Below are positions 17,839 to 28,892 of a DNA stretch of 64,000 nt, one piece after another. The notes beneath the pieces are model-generated. The model was not told the DNA's origin. It saw only the letters and a program-made list of their open reading frames with translations, and did not search any database. The stretch spans positions 124,001-188,000 of the forward strand of contig CBDAQZ010000004.1 in assembly GCA_965199335.1 (NCBI GenBank), written 5' to 3'. This DNA is from CBDAQV01 sp965199335. Its GTDB lineage: Bacteria > Pseudomonadota > Alphaproteobacteria > CALMVH01. The position numbers were made by a program, and so were the translations under genes. Numbering within the stretch: the first letter of the stretch is position 1; each line of letters opens with the position of its first letter.

Positions 17839-19124
17839 AGTTTGGTAAGAAATCCGGCACTGACGTACTCACCTCTTCCGAACGCAGCATCGTGCGGCTG
17901 GTCAGCGCGATCCAGTTCATCAATATCCTGGATTTCCAGATGGTCATGCCGCTGGGCGCGGATTTCGCCCGCGACCTGGGCATCCCTGCCAGCGACATCG
18001 GCTGGGTGACCGGGGCGTACACGGCGGCGGCCTTCCTGTCCGGCATCGCCGGCGCGGCGCTGCTGAACCGGGTCAACCGGCGGCTGGCGCTGGCGATCAG
18101 CCTGTGGGGGCTGGTCATCTCCACCGCCCTTGGCGGCCTGTCGACCAGCTACGCCACGCTGATCTGCGCCCGCATTCTGGCCGGCTTCTTCGGCGGTCCC
18201 GCCGTGTCGCTGTCCTACGCGGTGCTGGCCGACGGCGTCGCCGAGGAACGGCGCGGCCAGGCGATGGGCATCGTCTCGGGCATCTATTCCGTGGCGGGCA
18301 TCGTCGGCCTGCCGATCGGGTTGAAGCTTGCCGAGTGGGGCAGCTGGCGGCTGCCGTTCTTCGCCATCGCCCTGGTCGGCGTGGGCCTCGTGCTGATGGT
18401 ACTGCGCGCCACCCGCCCGATGGCCGCCAACGCCCGCGACGAAAGCGACCGCGTCCAGCAGATTGCGGCATTGACCCGCGGCAACCGACGCAGCGTCGGG
18501 CTGGCCTTCGCCGTCACCTTCATCGCCCTGTTCGGCAATTTCCTGCTGGTACCCAGCGTTGCCGCCTACCTGCAATTGAACCTGGGCTACCCGCGTAGCC
18601 ACCTGTCCCTGCTGTATGTGACCGGCGGGATCGTGACCTTCCTGACGACGCGCTTGGTGGGGCGCATGACCGACCGCTTCGGCTCGGCACGGATGATCTT
18701 GGGAGCGACGCCCTGCATCGTCGGCGTCTATTATTGCCTGTTCGTGCATTATTCGCCGCTGGTGCCGGTCCTGCTGCTGTTCGTGCTTTCGGGCGTCTGC
18801 AATTCCTCGCGCTATGTGATCGTCACCACCGAGACCTCGAAGGTGCCGCCCCCCGACCAGCGCCCCGGCTTCATGTCGCTGATGAGCGCGGCGCAGGCGC
18901 TGGGGCAGAGCCTGGGTGCGTTCGGTTCGTCGCTGATCCTGGTCGATACCGGCACGGACCGGCCGCTGCTGCACATGGGCCGCGTCGCCTGCCTGGCCTC
19001 GTTGCTGGCGGCGATCGTGCCGGTGCTTCTGATCCGGCTGCGGCACATGAACCATCGCCGTGCCAAGGACCAGGAAACCATCGACGCCCTGAATGCGACG
19101 GCCGCCGAGCAGACAGGCGCATGA
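17835..19124 (+). CDS. MFS transporter (drug/metabolite exporter type)
   Basis: 429 residues with about 12 hydrophobic helices, a major facilitator of the DHA1-like exporter type. After a short cytoplasmic tail comes IQFINILDFQMVMPLGADFA, a D-F pattern common in MFS helix 1, then ARILAGFFGGPAVSLSYAVL and the loop VAEERRGQAMGI, the DHA1-style motif between helices. The cytoplasmic tail ends in AAEQTGA. The start is GTG at 17835, overlapping the preceding stop. Substrate unknown. Confidence 0.88.
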   Translation: MKFGKKSGTDVLTSSERSIVRLVSAIQFINILDFQMVMPLGADFARDLGIPASDIGWVTGAYTAAAFLSGIAGAALLNRVNRRLALAISLWGLVISTALGGLSTSYATLICARILAGFFGGPAVSLSYAVLADGVAEERRGQAMGIVSGIYSVAGIVGLPIGLKLAEWGSWRLPFFAIALVGVGLVLMVLRATRPMAANARDESDRVQQIAALTRGNRRSVGLAFAVTFIALFGNFLLVPSVAAYLQLNLGYPRSHLSLLYVTGGIVTFLTTRLVGRMTDRFGSARMILGATPCIVGVYYCLFVHYSPLVPVLLLFVLSGVCNSSRYVIVTTETSKVPPPDQRPGFMSLMSAAQALGQSLGAFGSSLILVDTGTDRPLLHMGRVACLASLLAAIVPVLLIRLRHMNHRRAKDQETIDALNATAAEQTGA

Positions 19125-19167
19125 ACAGCCGCTTTGCAACGGCGGCAAATTTGTCCATATAAAGGGC

Positions 19168-20085
19168 ATGGCACCGAACCCATACGAAACGCTGGGCATC
19201 AAGAAGGACGCGAGCGAAGCCGAGATCAAGGCGGCGTATCGCAAGCTTGCCAAGAAGAATCATCCCGACCTGAATCCCGGCGATACCACCGCCAAGCAGC
19301 GTTTCGCCGATATTTCCTCGGCCAACGACCTGTTGTCCGACAAGGACAAGCGCGCCGCCTTCGACCGGGGCGAGATCGACGCCAGCGGCCAGCCGCGGCA
19401 GCAACAGCCCTTCTATCGCGACTATGCCGGGACCGAAGGCACACAGCGTTACCGCCAGTCGGGCGGTTTCGGTGGGCAGGCGCCGGGCGGCGGGTTCGAA
19501 TCCTCGAGCTTCAGCGAAATCTTCGAATCGATGTTCGGCGGCAAGCGTGCCGCGCAACAGGCGGCACCGGCGTCGGACGCGCATTATTCGATCGAGATCG
19601 ACTTCCTGGAAGCCGCCAAGGGCGCATCGAAGCGCGTCACCATGCCCGATGGCGCCGCCCTCGACATCATCATTCCCCCCGGGGTCTCCGAGGGGCAGCA
19701 GCTACGGCTGAAAGGCAAGGGCCATGCCAGCAGGAACGGCGACGTCGTCGGCGATGCCTATGTCGAGCTGCATATCCGGCCGCACGACATGTTCGCGCGC
19801 GACGGCAACAACATCACGATCGAACTGCCGGTGGGTTTCCACGAAAGCATCCTGGGCGCCAAGGTTTCGGTGCCGACCATCCACGGTCCCGTCAGCATGG
19901 CGATTCCAAAGGGCGCCACCACCGGCCAGACCCTGCGGCTGAAGGGCAAGGGGATCAAGTCCGGCGACCAGTTCGTGCGATTGAAGATCGTCATGCCGAA
20001 GGTTATCGACCCCGAGCTGGAAAAGCTGGCCGGCGACTGGGCCAAGGCCCATCCCTGGGATCCGCGCGGTAAAGGGGGCGCGTGA
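19168..20085 (+). CDS. cbpA: CbpA-type J-domain co-chaperone
   Basis: 305 residues. The J domain begins MAPNPYETLGIKKDASEAEI and carries the HPD motif in KKNHPDLNPGD. A glycine-rich linker (GGFGGQAPGGG) and two DnaJ C-terminal beta domains follow, with no CXXCXGXG zinc finger, which defines the CbpA class of Hsp40. It stimulates DnaK. The start at 19168 has AAAGGG upstream; an earlier in-frame ATG at 19093 falls inside the MFS gene. The next gene encodes its modulator CbpM, with a TGATG overlap. Confidence 0.94.
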   Translation: MAPNPYETLGIKKDASEAEIKAAYRKLAKKNHPDLNPGDTTAKQRFADISSANDLLSDKDKRAAFDRGEIDASGQPRQQQPFYRDYAGTEGTQRYRQSGGFGGQAPGGGFESSSFSEIFESMFGGKRAAQQAAPASDAHYSIEIDFLEAAKGASKRVTMPDGAALDIIIPPGVSEGQQLRLKGKGHASRNGDVVGDAYVELHIRPHDMFARDGNNITIELPVGFHESILGAKVSVPTIHGPVSMAIPKGATTGQTLRLKGKGIKSGDQFVRLKIVMPKVIDPELEKLAGDWAKAHPWDPRGKGGA

Positions 20086-20399
20086 TGATCACGCTGGAGG
20101 ACACCCTGGCCCGGCTATCGGACGAGCTGGACCGCGATACGCTGGAAACCTATGTCGCCCACGCCTGGGTCAGGCCGGTGCGCAAGCAGGAAGGCTGGCG
20201 CTTCGAGGAAATCGACATCGCCCGCATCCGGCTGGTCCGCCACCTGCAACGCGACATGCTGGTCGACGACAACGGCATGGACGTGGTGCTGCATTTGCTG
20301 GACCAGATGTACGAGATGCATCGGCGGCTGGAAGCCGCCCGCCATCACGAAATCAACGCCTCCGCTGCCGAGTTCTGGGAGGAGCGGGAGGAGTTCTGA
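20085..20399 (+). CDS. cbpM: Chaperone modulator CbpM
   Basis: About 104 residues, a MerR-like helical protein known to bind the CbpA J domain and inhibit it. Matching features: a short N-terminal helix, WVRPVRKQEGWRFEEIDIAR, then IRLVRHLQRDMLVDDNGMDVV and LDQMYEMHRRLE. A GTG at 20082 immediately precedes the ATG at 20085; I take the ATG, which overlaps the cbpA stop as TGATG. AAAGGGGGCG upstream serves as the ribosome site. Pairing with cbpA supports the name. Confidence 0.9.
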   Translation: MITLEDTLARLSDELDRDTLETYVAHAWVRPVRKQEGWRFEEIDIARIRLVRHLQRDMLVDDNGMDVVLHLLDQMYEMHRRLEAARHHEINASAAEFWEEREEF

Positions 20400-20448
20400 T
20401 TGGTAATCACCGCCTGACTTCTGAATAAAACCCGGCTACATTCATTCC

Positions 20449-22305
20449 ATGGCCTTCCCTCCGCAATTCCTCGACGAGATCCGGGCGCGCGTGCCGCTGT
20501 CCGGGCTGGTAGGGCGCAAGGTCAAGCTGACGCGCGCGGGCCGGGAGTGGAAGAGCCCCTGCCCGTTCCACAAGGAGAAGACGCCGTCCTTCTACGTCAA
20601 CGATGCCAAGGGCTTTTTCCACTGCTTCGGCTGCGGGGCGCATGGCGACGCGGTCGGGTTCCTGATGCGGCACGACAATTTGTCGTTCCTGGAAGCGGTC
20701 GAATCCCTCGCCGCCGAGGCAGGGCTGGAAGTGCCCAAGCCGACCGAGGCCGAGCGTAGCCGCTACGAGGCGCAGAAGACCCAGCACGAAATCCTGGAAG
20801 CCGCGACCGCCTGGTTCGAGGAGCAGCTGCACAAGCCCGCGGGACGCAAGGCGCTGGAATATTTGCGCGGCCGCGGTCTCGACGATTCCACCATCGCCGC
20901 CTTCCGCCTGGGCTACGCCCCCGCCGACGCGCAGGCGCTCAAGGCCGCGCTGACCCAGATCGCGACGGTTAAGGAGGACGATCTCATCGACCTCGGCCTG
21001 ATCAAGAAGTCCGAGGATGGCGGGCGGACCTATTCCTTTTTCCGCGACCGGGTGATCTTCCCGGTGATGGACAGGCGCGGCCGGCCGGTCGCCTTCGGCG
21101 CGCGATTGATCGAGGGTGAGGGGCCCAAATATATCAACTCGCCCGAACATGCCTTGTTTCACAAGGGCGAAACGGTATATGGCATCGCCCGCGCCCGGCT
21201 GGCGGCGTCGGACGACAAGCCGGTGGTGATCGCGGAAGGCTACATGGACGTTATCGCCCTGAACCGCGCAGGCTATACCGGCGCGGTCGCCCCGATGGGC
21301 ACGGCGGTGACCGAGGCGCAGATCGACGCGTTGTGGAAACTGGTTCCGGCGGGCCTGCGCGCGCCGATCCTGTGCCTGGACGGCGACAACGCCGGCCAGC
21401 GCGCCGCCGAACGGGCGGTGGAGCGCATCCTGCCGATCCTGAAACCCGACCACACGCTGAAGATCGCCTTCATGCCCCCGGGCGAGGACCCTGACTCGCT
21501 GCTACGCACCGGCGGAACCCAGGCGATCGCCAAGGTGCTGGACGAGGCGATCCCGCTTTCGGAGATGCTGTGGCGGATAACGCTGGCGCAAAAACCGGGC
21601 CGCACGCCCGAGGAACAGGCGGGATTCCGTGCCTTTCTGCTGGATCAGGTCGCCCGCATCAACGATACGATGGTGCGCGAGGAATACCGCCGCGACATGC
21701 TGCGCCGCCTGAGCGAACGCAACTTCGTTCAGCGTGGCCCGGCCGGTTTGCGCAAGCCGCCGCAGCGCGGCCTGCCCTCGCGCTACGGCCGGAACCAGCC
21801 GCAATTCAACGCCTTCGGGCCCAAGCCCACCCGCAAGCCGGGCAGCGCCGGCGACGTGCGAATGACCGCGTTGCTGTCGGTCATGGTACGGCATCCTTTC
21901 CTGTTCGAGGAATTCTGCGAGGGTTTTCATGACCTTGCCGTGCCGGAGCGCTTGCGTCCGCTGCATGAGGCGATCTGCGCCACGCTTGGCCAGCACCACG
22001 ACATGGAAGCAGCCGCTTTGCATGTCCATCTGGCTGAAAACGGCCACGCCTTGGCGCTGGAGGCAGTGCTGCACCGCGACATACGGCTGCATTCCGGCTT
22101 CGCGCGGGAGGATATGAGCCGTGAACAATTGCGGGAAGGCTGGATCAGCATGATGGCCAGCGGCCACAATCCCGTTCTTCTGGCCGATATCAGGCAGGCG
22201 GCGGCCGAATTGGCCATCAGCATGGACGAACCCGCCCTGATCAAGCTGCGCGCGTTGCAGGCGCAGCTGTCTACCGGGACGCCTCTGGACGGCGACGTGG
22301 ACTGA
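20449..22305 (+). CDS. dnaG: DNA primase DnaG
   Basis: Synthesises RNA primers at the replication fork. 618 residues. The CHC2 zinc-binding domain has C38, H41, C59 and C62 (CPFHKEK ... FHCFGCGAHGD). The TOPRIM core shows VVIAEGYMDVIALNRAG and CLDGDNAGQRAAERA. The C-terminal helicase-binding region is present and includes a basic, low-complexity stretch (GLPSRYGRNQPQFNAFGPKP). rpoD follows on the same strand, the usual macromolecular-synthesis arrangement. Confidence 0.97.
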   Translation: MAFPPQFLDEIRARVPLSGLVGRKVKLTRAGREWKSPCPFHKEKTPSFYVNDAKGFFHCFGCGAHGDAVGFLMRHDNLSFLEAVESLAAEAGLEVPKPTEAERSRYEAQKTQHEILEAATAWFEEQLHKPAGRKALEYLRGRGLDDSTIAAFRLGYAPADAQALKAALTQIATVKEDDLIDLGLIKKSEDGGRTYSFFRDRVIFPVMDRRGRPVAFGARLIEGEGPKYINSPEHALFHKGETVYGIARARLAASDDKPVVIAEGYMDVIALNRAGYTGAVAPMGTAVTEAQIDALWKLVPAGLRAPILCLDGDNAGQRAAERAVERILPILKPDHTLKIAFMPPGEDPDSLLRTGGTQAIAKVLDEAIPLSEMLWRITLAQKPGRTPEEQAGFRAFLLDQVARINDTMVREEYRRDMLRRLSERNFVQRGPAGLRKPPQRGLPSRYGRNQPQFNAFGPKPTRKPGSAGDVRMTALLSVMVRHPFLFEEFCEGFHDLAVPERLRPLHEAICATLGQHHDMEAAALHVHLAENGHALALEAVLHRDIRLHSGFAREDMSREQLREGWISMMASGHNPVLLADIRQAAAELAISMDEPALIKLRALQAQLSTGTPLDGDVD

Positions 22306-22432
22306 ACTATATTTCCGAATCGGGTTTTGATTATTTACGTTTTAACCCTGCCGCGCTAGAAACGCGTTTCACAACGTCACGGTACCGGGTCTGCGCCTGT
22401 TCGGCAGCCCGCTTCTTGAGGTCGATCTAAGC

Positions 22433-24430
<1,998 letters not shown>

Positions 24431-24449
24431 TTGAACTGAACACCTAGTG

Positions 24450-24519
24450 GTCATTCCGGAGCCCGGAATCCGTACACTATCGACGCACCGCATGAATTCC
24501 GGCACTGCGGTGGAATGAC
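24450..24519. repeat. Intergenic inverted repeat (GTCATTCC...GGAATGAC)
   Basis: Arms GTCATTCC (24450-24457) and GGAATGAC (24512-24519) enclose further CCGGA-type dyads (TTCCGGAGCCCGGAA). It lies just after rpoD and may form a transcript-ending or stabilising hairpin. It resembles the GTCATTCC/GTCATCC palindromes elsewhere in the window (26759, 44970, 58594). Confidence 0.65.
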
Positions 24520-24569
24520 AGCAGCAATATAATAGGTAGACCTCACGCATCATGTGATAATGCCACGAC

Positions 24570-24989
24570 ATGAAAAATTATCAGAAAGACTGGCTGCTCG
24601 AGGCTGTTTCGCAGCCCGTGATGCTTTATTTCCTGATTGCCTATCTGGTGCCTGTTCTGATCGTTTTGTTTTTACATAATTCCGGTTATCGGCAGGCCTC
24701 CGCCCGTATCCTGGCAGGCTGCGGTATTGTCTGGATTCTGGTCAGCGGCATGATTGCTGATGTATCGCGGGATGCTGTCATAGTCGGAGCGTTGGCAATC
24801 CAGTTAGTTACCGCTTGCCTGGCATTCCTGTCGATAAAGCCCGATCGCGAATGGACCTTCCGGATTGCAGTAAGCTTGGCCTTTATGACTACGCTGGCAT
24901 TCGCCTTCGTGTTGTTTGAGGATTTCCCGCTACATGAACCGACGGTGTTCCATAGCCCTTGTTCGATGGAAAAAGGGTGCGTGGATTAG
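24570..24989 (+). CDS. Small integral membrane protein, unknown
   Basis: 139 residues with about four hydrophobic helices: VMLYFLIAYLVPVLIVLFL, ILAGCGIVWILVSGMIA, VIVGALAIQLVTACLAFLSI and AVSLAFMTTLAFAFVLF. A short tail carries two cysteines (HSPCSMEKGCVD). I recognise no family. It lies between rpoD and metG on the same strand, and its base composition is a little more AT-rich than these neighbours. Function unknown. Confidence 0.65.
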   Translation: MKNYQKDWLLEAVSQPVMLYFLIAYLVPVLIVLFLHNSGYRQASARILAGCGIVWILVSGMIADVSRDAVIVGALAIQLVTACLAFLSIKPDREWTFRIAVSLAFMTTLAFAFVLFEDFPLHEPTVFHSPCSMEKGCVD

Positions 24990-25048
24990 CATCCGCCTTG
25001 GCTGACCCGGCTTCACATGATACGGAAACCGGAACTTTGGATTGTATC

Positions 25049-26752
25049 ATGTCCCGCTACCTCATCACCTCCGCCCTTCCCTACATCAACGGCGTCAAGC
25101 ATCTCGGCAATCTGGCGGGGTCGATGTTGCCGGCGGATGTGCATGCGCGCTTCCGCCGCATGCAGGGGCACGAGGTGCTGTTCCTGTGCGCGACGGACGA
25201 GCATGGCACGCCGGCGGAGCTTGCCGCCGCCGAGGCCGGGCAGGACGCGCGCGCCTATTGCGACGAGCAGTACGCGATCCAGCGCGCGATCTACGAGCAG
25301 TTCACCCTTTCGTTCGACTGGTTCGGGCGCAGCTCCAGCCCCGAGAACCGCGCCCTGACGCAGCATTTCTGCGACGCGCTGGAGGATAACGGCTACATCG
25401 AGGAACGCGCCTCGCAACAGGTCTACTCCATCGACGATGGCCGCTTCCTGCCGGACCGCTATGTCGAGGGCACCTGCCCGCATTGCGGCTACGAGCTGGC
25501 GCGCGGCGACCAGTGCGACAATTGCTCGCGCCTGCTCGACCCGACCGAGCTGATCCACCCGAGCTCGAAAATCTCCGGCTCGTCGAACCTCGAGGTGCGC
25601 GAGACGGCGCATCTCTATCTGCTGCAAAGCAAGCTGGCCGAAGCCATCGGCGCTTGGGTCGAGCGCGCGAGCGACTGGCCCACCCTCGCCAAATCCATCG
25701 CCAACAAATGGCTGGACGAGGGGCTGGACGATCGTTCGATCACCCGCGACCTGGCCTGGGGCGTGCCGGTCACGCGCCACGGCAAGCCCCGTCCTGGCTT
25801 CGAGAATAAGGTATTCTACGTCTGGTTCGATGCGCCGATCGAATATATCGCCTGCGCCCAGGAATGGGCTGCCGCCATGGGCGGCGACTGGGAACGCTGG
25901 TGGCGGAAAGACAAGGGCGCCGATGACGTGACCTATGTCGAATTCATGGGCAAGGACAACGTCGCCTTCCACGCGGTGAACTTCCCCGCGACGCTGATCG
26001 GCAGCCGCGAGCCGTGGAAGATGGTCGACCAGCTGAAGGCGTTCAACTGGGTGACCTGGTATGGCGGCAAATTCTCCACCAGCAGCAAGCGCGGCATCTT
26101 CATGGACACGGCGCTGGAGCTGCTGCCCGCCGACACCTGGCGCTGGAAGCTGATGGCGAGTTCCCCCGAAACCTCCGACAGCGCGTTTACCCTGACCGAA
26201 TTCAGGAATGGCGTGAACTCCGATCTCGGCAATGTCTTCGGCAATTTCATCAACCGCATCGTGCGTTTCACCGAATCCAAGTTCGAAGGCGTGGTGCCGC
26301 AGGGCGGCGCGTGGGGCGAGGCCGAGGACAGGCTGGCCGCCGACCTGGACGCGCGGTTGAAGGAGCTGACGCAGCACCACGAGGCGATGGAATTCCGCAA
26401 GGCCGCCACCGAGACCCGCGCCATCTGGGGCCTTGCCAACGAATACCTGACCGCCTCCGCCCCATGGACCGCGATCAAGACCGACCGCGATGCCGCCGCC
26501 ATCGGCGTGCGTACCGGCTTGAACCTGTGCGTGCTGTGTGCGCTGGTGGCTTCGCCGTTCATCCCGGGCAGCGCCGCGAAGATACTGGAGGCGTTCGGTA
26601 TCGGCGACGTAAAATGGCCAGAGGACCCAGCGCAGGATTTTCTGAACCGACTGCCGATCGGACTGAAGCTGGCAACCCTGCCGGTGCTGTTTCCCCGGAT
26701 TGAGGATACGCAGGTCGCGGACTGGGAAGCCCGTTTCGGCGCACCCGCCTAA
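25049..26752 (+). CDS. metG: Methionyl-tRNA synthetase
   Basis: Charges tRNA-Met. 567 residues from the ATG at 25049; a longer frame from 24959 lacks homology before MSRYLITSALPY. The HIGH-type site is H18-LGN in NGVKHLGNLAGSM. The zinc knuckle is GTCPHCGYE ... GDQCDNCSRLLDP, and the KMSKS-type loop is FSTSSKRGIF. The anticodon-binding helical domain completes it (FGNFINRIVRFTESKF). There is no C-terminal EMAP-type tRNA-binding domain. It is convergent with the hopanoid operon, with an inverted repeat between. Confidence 0.96.
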   Translation: MSRYLITSALPYINGVKHLGNLAGSMLPADVHARFRRMQGHEVLFLCATDEHGTPAELAAAEAGQDARAYCDEQYAIQRAIYEQFTLSFDWFGRSSSPENRALTQHFCDALEDNGYIEERASQQVYSIDDGRFLPDRYVEGTCPHCGYELARGDQCDNCSRLLDPTELIHPSSKISGSSNLEVRETAHLYLLQSKLAEAIGAWVERASDWPTLAKSIANKWLDEGLDDRSITRDLAWGVPVTRHGKPRPGFENKVFYVWFDAPIEYIACAQEWAAAMGGDWERWWRKDKGADDVTYVEFMGKDNVAFHAVNFPATLIGSREPWKMVDQLKAFNWVTWYGGKFSTSSKRGIFMDTALELLPADTWRWKLMASSPETSDSAFTLTEFRNGVNSDLGNVFGNFINRIVRFTESKFEGVVPQGGAWGEAEDRLAADLDARLKELTQHHEAMEFRKAATETRAIWGLANEYLTASAPWTAIKTDRDAAAIGVRTGLNLCVLCALVASPFIPGSAAKILEAFGIGDVKWPEDPAQDFLNRLPIGLKLATLPVLFPRIEDTQVADWEARFGAPA

Positions 26753-26758
26753 TACTCG

Positions 26759-26872
26759 TCATCCAGGACTTGTTTCAGTACCCATTCATCCGGGTATTCG
26801 GTACCACCGCTTATCACTTCAACAGGAGCGCCACGAAAGCGTCGCGATGTCCTGAAACAAGTTCAGGATGAC
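26759..26872. repeat. Inverted repeat between metG and shc (CTTGTTTCAG arms)
   Basis: Arm 1 (26759-26779) reads GTCATCCAGGACTTGTTTCA plus G. Arm 2 (26852-26872) is its near inverse, CTGAAACAAGTTCAGGATGA plus C. They enclose about 70 bases with no gene. This motif is seen between genes in many proteobacteria. Placed between convergent genes, it could end both transcripts. Confidence 0.75.
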
Positions 26873-26880
26873 GACGTGCA

Positions 26881-28845
26881 TCACATCCCGTAGGCGACTT
26901 CCTTGCTGTTGCTGGCCTGCAAATTGCGATACCGTGCCAGCGCCATCAGCGGAAAGAACAGGCGGTAGCCGTGGTAGCGCAGGTAGAACACCTTGGCGAA
27001 ACCGACCGCCGTATATGGTTTTTCTTCCCACTCGCCGTCGGCATCCTGGGTGCGGATCAGGTATTCGACACCGCGTGCCACCGCCGGGTGATTGACCTCG
27101 CCGGCGGCCATCAGGCCCAGCAGCGCCCACGCGGTCTGCGACGGGTTGCTACGGTGATACTGGCCGGGAGGAGCGGCATCGTAGGATTCGTTGTCCTCGC
27201 CCCAGCCGCCATCCTCGCGCTGCGTCGCGGTCAGGAAAGCGACGGCACGGCGCATGGTCATGTCCTCGTGCGGCATGCCGATCGCGTTCAGCGCGCACAG
27301 CACCGACCAGGTGCCGTAGATGTAGTTGGTACCCCAGCGGCCATACCACGAGCCGTCCCTTTCCTGGTCGGCCTTCAGGTACTCGACCGCCCTGGTGATC
27401 GCGGGCTCGAACATCGTATAGCCGCGCTGCGCCAGGAAGCTGAGGCAGCGGGCGGTCACGTCCGCCGTCGGCGGGTCCAGCAGCGCGCCGTGATCGGCGA
27501 ACGGGATGTGATTCAGGTAGTAATGCGTATTGTCGGAATCGAACGCGCCCCAGCCGCCGTTCCTGCTCTGTACGCCCAGTATCCATTCCTCGGCGCGGGC
27601 GATCGATTCGCTGTGCTTCTCGGCATCGACGCGGTCCATCAGCATCGCCACCACCGCCGTGTCGTCGACATCGGGATAATGCGGGTTCTCATACTGGAAC
27701 GCCCAGCCGCCCGGCCGCACATGCGGCCGCTGTACCGCCCAGTCGCCGACAACGTCCAGGACCTGCTTCGGCTTCAGCCAGTCGGCGCCGCGCCGCGCCG
27801 ACTTCAGGCCCTCGCCGCCCATCTCGGCCAGCGCGTGGCCGGCAAGTCCGGTATCCCAGATCGGCGACAGGCAGGGTTGGCAATAGGTGCGTTCGTCGTC
27901 CAGCACCAGTAGCTTGCGCAGCGATTGCTTGGCGATTTCGATATGCGGATGGTCGGCGGTGTAGCCCAGGCAGTCGAACATCATGACGCTGTTCGCCATC
28001 GCCGGGTAAATCGCACCCAGGCCGTCCTCGCCGTTCAGGCGCTCGACCACGAAGGCGACGGCCTTGTCGATGCAGCGGGCGCGATGGCCCTTGGGGAAAA
28101 GCGGCTCGGCGACGCGCAATACGCGGTCGATGCTGCCGAAGATATGGCCCCAGCGCGAACGGTACGGTCCGCGGATCCAGTCGGTGATCTGCTGCGGATC
28201 GCGGCGGAACAGCTCCTGTATCGCGACTCCGCGCGGGTTACGCGCCTGCGGCTTGCGGCTCATCATCACCAGCAGCGGCACCATGACGGTGCGCGACCAG
28301 TACGATACCTTGTCGAGGTGGAAGGGGAACCAGCGCGGCAGCTTCATGATCTCGACCGGCATGACCGGCACGGCGCGCCATGGCACCTGCCCGAACAGGG
28401 CCAACTGGATACGGGTGAAGACGTTGGTCCGCTCGGCGCCGCCATGGGCCAGGATCGCCTCGCGGGCGCGGATCATGTGCGGCTGGTCGGCATCGTCGCC
28501 CACGGCTTTCAGCGCGAAATAGGCTTTTACGCTGGCGGACAGGTCGAACTTGCCGTCATAGAACAGAGGCCAGCCGCCGTGATCGGCCTGGGTCGAGCGC
28601 AGGAAAGCCGCCATGCGGTCCTGCAAAACCTCATCTATCTCGTCGAGGTAATGCTGCAGCAGGATGTATTCGGACGGAATGGTTGCATCCGCTTCCAGCT
28701 CGAACACCCAATGCCCGTCGGTGTTCTGGCGGCGCATCAAAGCCTCGCCGGCCCGATCGATCGAAAAGGCAAGTTTCGCCTCCTCGGTAAACTTCGCTGC
28801 GGAATTCTGGGAACGGCGGGGAAACTGGACGACGTTTGGACGCAT
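26881..28845 (-). CDS. shc: Squalene-hopene cyclase
   Basis: Cyclises squalene to hopene/hopanol at the inner membrane; also called hpnF. 654 residues, normal length. The catalytic acid motif is D392-V-D-D395 in HYPDVDDTAVV. Several QW-type repeats are visible (QADHGGWPLFYDG, QSRNGGWGAFDSD, QEDGGWGED, QDADGEWEEKPY). It is the last gene of the hpnA-E-shc run, 47 bases after the hpnE stop. hpnG/hpnH for side-chain extension are not in the window. Confidence 0.97.
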   Translation of the reverse strand: MRPNVVQFPRRSQNSAAKFTEEAKLAFSIDRAGEALMRRQNTDGHWVFELEADATIPSEYILLQHYLDEIDEVLQDRMAAFLRSTQADHGGWPLFYDGKFDLSASVKAYFALKAVGDDADQPHMIRAREAILAHGGAERTNVFTRIQLALFGQVPWRAVPVMPVEIMKLPRWFPFHLDKVSYWSRTVMVPLLVMMSRKPQARNPRGVAIQELFRRDPQQITDWIRGPYRSRWGHIFGSIDRVLRVAEPLFPKGHRARCIDKAVAFVVERLNGEDGLGAIYPAMANSVMMFDCLGYTADHPHIEIAKQSLRKLLVLDDERTYCQPCLSPIWDTGLAGHALAEMGGEGLKSARRGADWLKPKQVLDVVGDWAVQRPHVRPGGWAFQYENPHYPDVDDTAVVAMLMDRVDAEKHSESIARAEEWILGVQSRNGGWGAFDSDNTHYYLNHIPFADHGALLDPPTADVTARCLSFLAQRGYTMFEPAITRAVEYLKADQERDGSWYGRWGTNYIYGTWSVLCALNAIGMPHEDMTMRRAVAFLTATQREDGGWGEDNESYDAAPPGQYHRSNPSQTAWALLGLMAAGEVNHPAVARGVEYLIRTQDADGEWEEKPYTAVGFAKVFYLRYHGYRLFFPLMALARYRNLQASNSKEVAYGM

Positions 28846-28892
28846 TTATGCTCAACTCGTTTTGAGTTGTGTGACAAGGTTTGGCAATAATT

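Noticed and set aside
25013..26380. A 455-residue minus-strand open frame opposite metG
   Set aside because: metG has all synthetase motifs; the opposite frame has none.
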